64,000 nucleotides of DNA, taken from the NCBI GenBank assembly GCA_964533275.1, contig CAZHJK010000012.1:16396-80395 (forward strand), written 5' to 3'. Shown in pieces: positions 59,869 to 64,000 of the stretch (position 1 is its first letter; each line of letters starts with the position of its first letter). Made by a program: the position numbers and the translations under genes. This DNA is from CAZHJK01 sp964533275. GTDB lineage: Bacteria > Bacillota > Clostridia > Eubacteriales > Garciellaceae. A model generated the notes under the pieces. It was not told where the DNA came from and searched no databases. It saw only the letters and a program-made list of their open reading frames with translations.

Positions 59869-62547
59869 TTATTTTGTATCATACCAGCTTTTACCATATG
59901 ATATATCTACCTTTAATTCCACCGCTAGCTTTGCCGCTTTTTCCATTTCTGTTACCATAATTGATTTTACCTGCTCTAATTCATCCTCTAAAGCCTCAAC
60001 AATTAATTCATCATGAACCTGTAGTATAAGCTTTGAATGCATTTTTTGCTCTGCTAATCTTCGATAGACATTTATCATAGCAATTTTAATAATATCAGCA
60101 GCTGTACCTTGAATAGGTGTATTTAATGCCAATCGCTCTCCAAAGGAACGAATATTAAAATTTCTAGATTGAAGTTCAGGAATATACCTTTTTCTTCCAA
60201 ATATAGTAGTAACATAACCTTGTTCTTTAGCTTTTACAACAATTTCCTTCATATAATTTCTTACACCAAAATATTTGTCCTTATAATTATCAATGTATTG
60301 TTTAGCTTCATGTCTTGGTATGTTTAAATCTCTAGATAATCCAAAATCGCTTATCCCATAGACAATACCAAAATTAACTGCTTTTGCCCTACTTCTCATA
60401 ATAGGTGTTACATCATTAATATCAACATCAAATACTTGTGAAGCAGTTTGAGTATGAATATCCTGCCCTTTATTAAATGCCTCAATAAGGCTTTTATCCC
60501 CAGAAATATGAGCTAAAATCCTTAGTTCTATTTGAGAATAATCTGCATCAACAAGATAATTCTCAGGATTTTGCGGTACAAAAACCCTTCTAATTCTTCT
60601 ACCCATTTCCATTTTTATAGGAATATTCTGAAGATTTGGTTCTGAACTACTAATCCTTCCAGTTGAAGCAATTGTTTGATTAAAGCTTGAATGAATATTA
60701 TGTGTTTCGTCATCTATAATATTCATTAAACCATCCACATAGGTTGATTTTAGTTTTGTAATTTGCCTTATTTCAATTATCTTGTCAATTATTGGATGTT
60801 TATCCTTTAATCGTTCAAGCACTTCAATATTTGTTGAGTATCCAGTTTTAGTTTTTTTGATTATTGGTAATTTTAGAATCTCAAATAGAATATGTCCTAA
60901 TTGTTTTGGGGAGTTTATATTAAATTCTTCACCTGCAAGCTCATATATTTCTTTCGTTAGATTTTGAATTCTATCTCCAAACTCCTTAGAAAGATTTATT
61001 AATTCTTCTTTTTCTACTCGAAATCCTGTATTCTCCATGTTCGCTAATACATCAATTAATGGCAGCTCTATTTCATAATATAGTGCTTTCATATCATGTT
61101 CTTCAATTTTATTCTGAAGTTTTTCATATAAATTTATGATTATATCTAGATTTCTTATGAGAAAACTAGATTTTTCGTCAAAGCCTAAATCTATATATAA
61201 TCTAGCTTTCTTTCCTTTTCCTAATAGTTGTTCTTCACTTATAATCTGCTGATTTAAATATTTTGAAGCTAAAAGATGTAGATCATATTTAGCGTCAGAG
61301 GGCTCTAAAATATAGGCGGCAATGTAGGTGTCAAATTCTAAACCCCTTAGCTTTATTCCATTAATTAAGAGAAAAACCATCAATTCCTTCATATTGTGAC
61401 CGATTTTTCTAATTTCATGGTTTTCAAATATTCTCTTCATTTCTTGCAATGTTTTTTGTTCATCTATTTTTTCTAAATTTATAAAAAATAGTTCTTCCCC
61501 TATTCCTATAGCTAAACCCTGTAGTTTTTTTCTTATGTGATTATTTCCACCTAATAACCAACTTATATACACACTTCCATTTTTATCAATTTTATTTATA
61601 AGATCTTTAAGTTCTTTGTTATTTTTAATAATCCTATAATCTAATTCCTTTTTATAGTTTATTTCTTTATTAACATTTTTTTCTAATCCTATTCTTTCTA
61701 ATAGGGAATAAAACTCTAATTCATTAAAAAAATCTGCAACCTTTTCATTATATGGGTCTTCTAATCTATAATCCTCAATGTTTAATACTAAGGGAATATC
61801 CCGTATAATTGTTGCTAATTTTTTACTAAGAACTGCTTGTTCCCTATAGGTATTTAAGTTATTATTTAATGCCTTTTTCTTTATATCATCTATATTATTA
61901 TATACACCCTCTATGGTTTTATATTCCTGAATTAATTTAAGGGCAGTTTTTTCCCCTACCCCTGGAACCCCAGGTATATTGTCCGATTTATCCCCCATTA
62001 ATCCCTTTACATCAATTAATTCATTGGGAGTTACTCCGTATCTATTAAATACCTCCTGCCTGTCTATCTTATCTAATTCAGAAATGCCTTTCTTAGTATA
62101 CCAGACAGTAGTTAAATCTGACGCTAATTGAAAAGCATCTCTATCTCCAGTTAGTATTTTTACTTGCATTCCCTGTTGTTCACCGTACTTTGATAGGGTA
62201 CCTATTAAATCATCTGCTTCATATCCCTCTAAGGATATTTTTTCTATTCCAAAAGCTGTTAGCATTTCAACCAATAGGGGAATTTGTTGTGCAAGCTCTT
62301 CTGGCATCTTTAATCTTCCAGCCTTATAGTCCTTATAATCCTTATGTCTAAAGGTAGGAGCTTTTTTATCAAAGGCAACACCAATATAATCTGGTCTTTC
62401 CTCATCTATTACTTTCATTAAAATAGATGCAAATCCGTAAATAGCATTTGTATGTAATCCCTTAGAGTTTGTCAATGGAGGTAGTGCATAAAAGGTTCTA
62501 TTTATTAAGCTATTTCCGTCTATTATAAACCACTTTTTACTGGTCAC
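59869..62547 (-). CDS. polA: DNA polymerase I
   Basis: 892 residues. A 5'-3' exonuclease domain (about 5-295; IDGNSLINRTFYALPPL, GVPGVGEKTALKLI), an inactive 3'-5' exonuclease-like domain (about 315-480) and the polymerase domain with STGRISSSEPNLQNIP, DADYSQIELR (motif A), RAKAVNFGIVYG (motif B) and QVHDELIVE (motif C). The exonuclease metal residues are missing (VYISWLLG in place of DxE; HNMKEL in place of NxxYD). GTG start 6 nt after GAGGTG; an in-frame GTG three codons upstream overlaps the site. First gene of polA-coaE. Confidence 0.97.
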   Translation of the reverse strand: MTSKKWFIIDGNSLINRTFYALPPLTNSKGLHTNAIYGFASILMKVIDEERPDYIGVAFDKKAPTFRHKDYKDYKAGRLKMPEELAQQIPLLVEMLTAFGIEKISLEGYEADDLIGTLSKYGEQQGMQVKILTGDRDAFQLASDLTTVWYTKKGISELDKIDRQEVFNRYGVTPNELIDVKGLMGDKSDNIPGVPGVGEKTALKLIQEYKTIEGVYNNIDDIKKKALNNNLNTYREQAVLSKKLATIIRDIPLVLNIEDYRLEDPYNEKVADFFNELEFYSLLERIGLEKNVNKEINYKKELDYRIIKNNKELKDLINKIDKNGSVYISWLLGGNNHIRKKLQGLAIGIGEELFFINLEKIDEQKTLQEMKRIFENHEIRKIGHNMKELMVFLLINGIKLRGLEFDTYIAAYILEPSDAKYDLHLLASKYLNQQIISEEQLLGKGKKARLYIDLGFDEKSSFLIRNLDIIINLYEKLQNKIEEHDMKALYYEIELPLIDVLANMENTGFRVEKEELINLSKEFGDRIQNLTKEIYELAGEEFNINSPKQLGHILFEILKLPIIKKTKTGYSTNIEVLERLKDKHPIIDKIIEIRQITKLKSTYVDGLMNIIDDETHNIHSSFNQTIASTGRISSSEPNLQNIPIKMEMGRRIRRVFVPQNPENYLVDADYSQIELRILAHISGDKSLIEAFNKGQDIHTQTASQVFDVDINDVTPIMRSRAKAVNFGIVYGISDFGLSRDLNIPRHEAKQYIDNYKDKYFGVRNYMKEIVVKAKEQGYVTTIFGRKRYIPELQSRNFNIRSFGERLALNTPIQGTAADIIKIAMINVYRRLAEQKMHSKLILQVHDELIVEALEDELEQVKSIMVTEMEKAAKLAVELKVDISYGKSWYDTK

Positions 62548-62584
62548 TCTATTCACCTCATTTTTATATTATCTTATATCATTA

Positions 62585-62639
62585 TACCAAAAAATAAAGT
62601 ATAACAAAGGATTCCAATAACCAATGCTATACTTTATTT
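62585..62639 (-). terminator. Terminator after the DUF4349 gene
   Basis: AAATAAAGTATAGCA pairs with TGTTATACTTTATTT across a 19-nt loop, followed by TTTTTT on the minus strand. It lies between the DUF4349 gene and polA. Confidence 0.8.
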
Positions 62640-62662
62640 ATATTTTTATAGTATTATATTAT

Positions 62663-63937
62663 CTATTTTCTCTTTATTTTATCCCATAGCCATTTTTTAA
62701 ATATGAAGATTAAAGCAATAAGAATTAAAATAAATGGTAATGCCTTTGCTATAAATACAATAAGTTTTGCTATTCCCTCTACTATAACATTAATTGATTG
62801 GATAAAGCCCTTTTGAATTTTTAAACCTATTTCCTCAAATGGACTTCCTTGAATATTTGAAGTAGAAATTTTTTCTTCTCTCAGAATTATTTCTATAGAA
62901 GAATAGTCAACTAGTTTATCCCAATTTTTTAGTGTAGTTTTTCGCATATTAATCTCTGTTCGTATCCTATTTAGCTCTCTTTCAATCTCTAAAATGTCTT
63001 CAACCTTATCTGCTTTTTTCATTATTTCTACAATTCGCTCTTCCTGAACCTCTAAATTATTTAGCTCTACTTCTATATCCCTATATTGAGAGGTAATGTT
63101 GTCACCAGACATACTATCATTTATAACATTTCCCATTTCTCCAATTATATCTATAGCATCTTCAAAGCTTTTTGAGGGGACCCGTATAAATATATACCCC
63201 TCTTTAATCCGCTGATTCTCATTCCTTGAAGTATTATATTCTGGATTGTGTGTGTTAGAACTCTGTATAAATCCATCAATATCTTTTACATATTGTAATA
63301 TGCTTTTATAAGCACTATCATATTCATCAACCTGAAGAGTCATACTTGCAGAATAAATTATCTTATCCTGCATATTTTGTGAGCTAAGTTCAGAACTTCC
63401 TGTATCACCTAAAGATTCCTGTGCCTCTTCTTCTGGAGCTGTATTCTGTGCATAATCTCTTTCTATATCTGCAGCTTTATCCTGAGCAAATTCTGGAGAA
63501 GAACCAATCTCACCTCTACCTAAGCTTCCGCTTTCTTCGGTAGCTTCAGCGCCATCCATTGAGGATCTTGAATTCATTAAAAAATTATTATTAAAGGGAG
63601 AAAATTCACCAATAAAAAATGCTGATAAAACAACTCCAACTACAAGTATAGCTGCAACCGAGGTCCATTTATTAAACCCTTTAAAGCTTAGTCTTTTATT
63701 CTTATCCTTTGCGCTTTGACTTTTTTCTAGATTGATTTTTAAATCATCTCTAAAACCTGCAGGTAGGTTTAACTCCTCAATAGAGTTTACTCTTTTAACC
63801 ATTTCTAATAGAGATAAATATTCATCATGACATTCCTTGCATTCCTTGATATGTTTTTCAAATTCTATTTTTTCTTCCTTTGATAATTCTTTATCTATAT
63901 AAAGTGAAATCCATTCTTTTGCTTGTTCACATTTCAT
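62663..63937 (-). CDS. Zinc-finger (zf-HC2) DUF4349 membrane protein
   Basis: 424 residues. The N-terminal zinc finger CEQAKEW...HIKECKECH (about 3-37) is the anti-sigma zf-HC2 type. A membrane helix follows at about 96-112, then an acidic Ser/Ala-rich linker, the DUF4349 domain (about 190-370, with a coiled coil EVELNNLEVQEERIVEIMKKAD), and a C-terminal membrane helix (about 399-417). An anti-sigma role is plausible; a sigma gene would be expected upstream, beyond the window. AGGAGG precedes the ATG, and an 11-bp inverted repeat lies just upstream. Confidence 0.85.
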   Translation of the reverse strand: MKCEQAKEWISLYIDKELSKEEKIEFEKHIKECKECHDEYLSLLEMVKRVNSIEELNLPAGFRDDLKINLEKSQSAKDKNKRLSFKGFNKWTSVAAILVVGVVLSAFFIGEFSPFNNNFLMNSRSSMDGAEATEESGSLGRGEIGSSPEFAQDKAADIERDYAQNTAPEEEAQESLGDTGSSELSSQNMQDKIIYSASMTLQVDEYDSAYKSILQYVKDIDGFIQSSNTHNPEYNTSRNENQRIKEGYIFIRVPSKSFEDAIDIIGEMGNVINDSMSGDNITSQYRDIEVELNNLEVQEERIVEIMKKADKVEDILEIERELNRIRTEINMRKTTLKNWDKLVDYSSIEIILREEKISTSNIQGSPFEEIGLKIQKGFIQSINVIVEGIAKLIVFIAKALPFILILIALIFIFKKWLWDKIKRK

Positions 63938-63955
63938 AATTATTCCTCCTCGTAT

Positions 63956-63995
63956 AATATGTTTAGGTCTAGTTTTTAATAGGTCTAAACATATT
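63956..63995. repeat. Inverted repeat upstream of the DUF4349 gene
   Basis: Perfect 11-bp arms (AATATGTTTAG and CTAAACATATT) separated by 18 nt, 19 nt before the start codon and adjoining its Shine-Dalgarno site. It could be a terminator of an upstream gene, an operator or a leader hairpin; no long T-run follows on the coding strand. Confidence 0.5.
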
Positions 63996-64000
63996 TATTT

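Noticed and set aside
1..64000. CRISPR arrays, insertion sequences, prophage genes and restriction or toxin systems
   Set aside because: No regularly spaced repeats, transposase, integrase or phage genes were seen; apart from the tRNA-Leu repeat the window looks like core chromosome.

Overview
The window is a low-GC Firmicutes chromosome segment. The likely source is an anaerobic, spore-forming, amino-acid-fermenting member of the Clostridia, and gene content suggests the Tissierellales; that placement is inference. Supporting features are a selenium-dependent glycine reductase operon, clostridial Rnf genes, an alpha/beta spore protein, SpoIVFA/SpoIVFB homologues, T-box and glycine riboswitch control, and frequent TTG starts behind strong Shine-Dalgarno sites. 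Nearly every gene lies on the minus strand; dacF is the only clear plus-strand gene. One 100-N scaffold gap lies at 56621-56720.

Region 1 (1-12.6 kb) is a selenium and glycine module. Read 5' to 3' on the minus strand it runs selD, selA, selB, then a promoter, a tandem glycine riboswitch with terminator, grdX, trxB, trxA, grdE, grdA, grdB, an internal terminator, grdC and grdD (cut by the window edge). Three genes carry an in-frame UGA read as selenocysteine: grdA (codon 44), grdB (codon 350) and selD (codon 16). SelD, SelA and SelB are three of the four factors needed to decode these UGAs; tRNA-Sec was not found. Region 2 (12.6-17.6 kb) has dacF and a serine/threonine deamination group (sdaAA, sdaAB, ridA, threonine dehydratase).

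Region 3 (17.7-42 kb) is a conserved housekeeping and cell-shape island: leuS with a Leu T-box, rsfS, yqeK, nadD, yhbY, obg, rpmA, prp, rplU with its leader, rng, two linked genes of the TIGR03936/TIGR03960 type, spoIVFB, spoIVFA, rodA, minE, minD, minC, a PBP2, mreD, mreC, mreB, radC and maf. The order closely follows the maf-radC-mreBCD-minCD-spoIVFAB-rplU-prp-rpmA-obg order of Bacillus subtilis.

Region 4 (41-55.5 kb) is energy metabolism. It holds the six-gene Rnf complex with the flavin transferase ApbE and two small membrane proteins, then moaC, then a cluster with NuoE/NuoF-like subunits, a divergent [FeFe]-hydrogenase-like protein of putative sensory type, a PHP protein, a DRTGG protein and two ATPase-fold regulators. 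No catalytic [FeFe] hydrogenase is present in that cluster. Region 5 (55.5-64 kb) has a small membrane protein, an alpha/beta SASP, a 203-bp tandem repeat ending in tRNA-Leu(GAG), an oligopeptide-type binding lipoprotein, a lytic transglycosylase, coaE, polA and a zinc-finger/DUF4349 membrane protein.

How the parts may fit together (inference): glycine opens the riboswitch; thioredoxin delivers electrons to glycine reductase, giving acetyl phosphate; serine and threonine deaminases feed keto acids whose oxidation reduces ferredoxin; Rnf converts ferredoxin oxidation into an ion gradient; and the hydrogenase-like cluster probably senses or balances the redox state.
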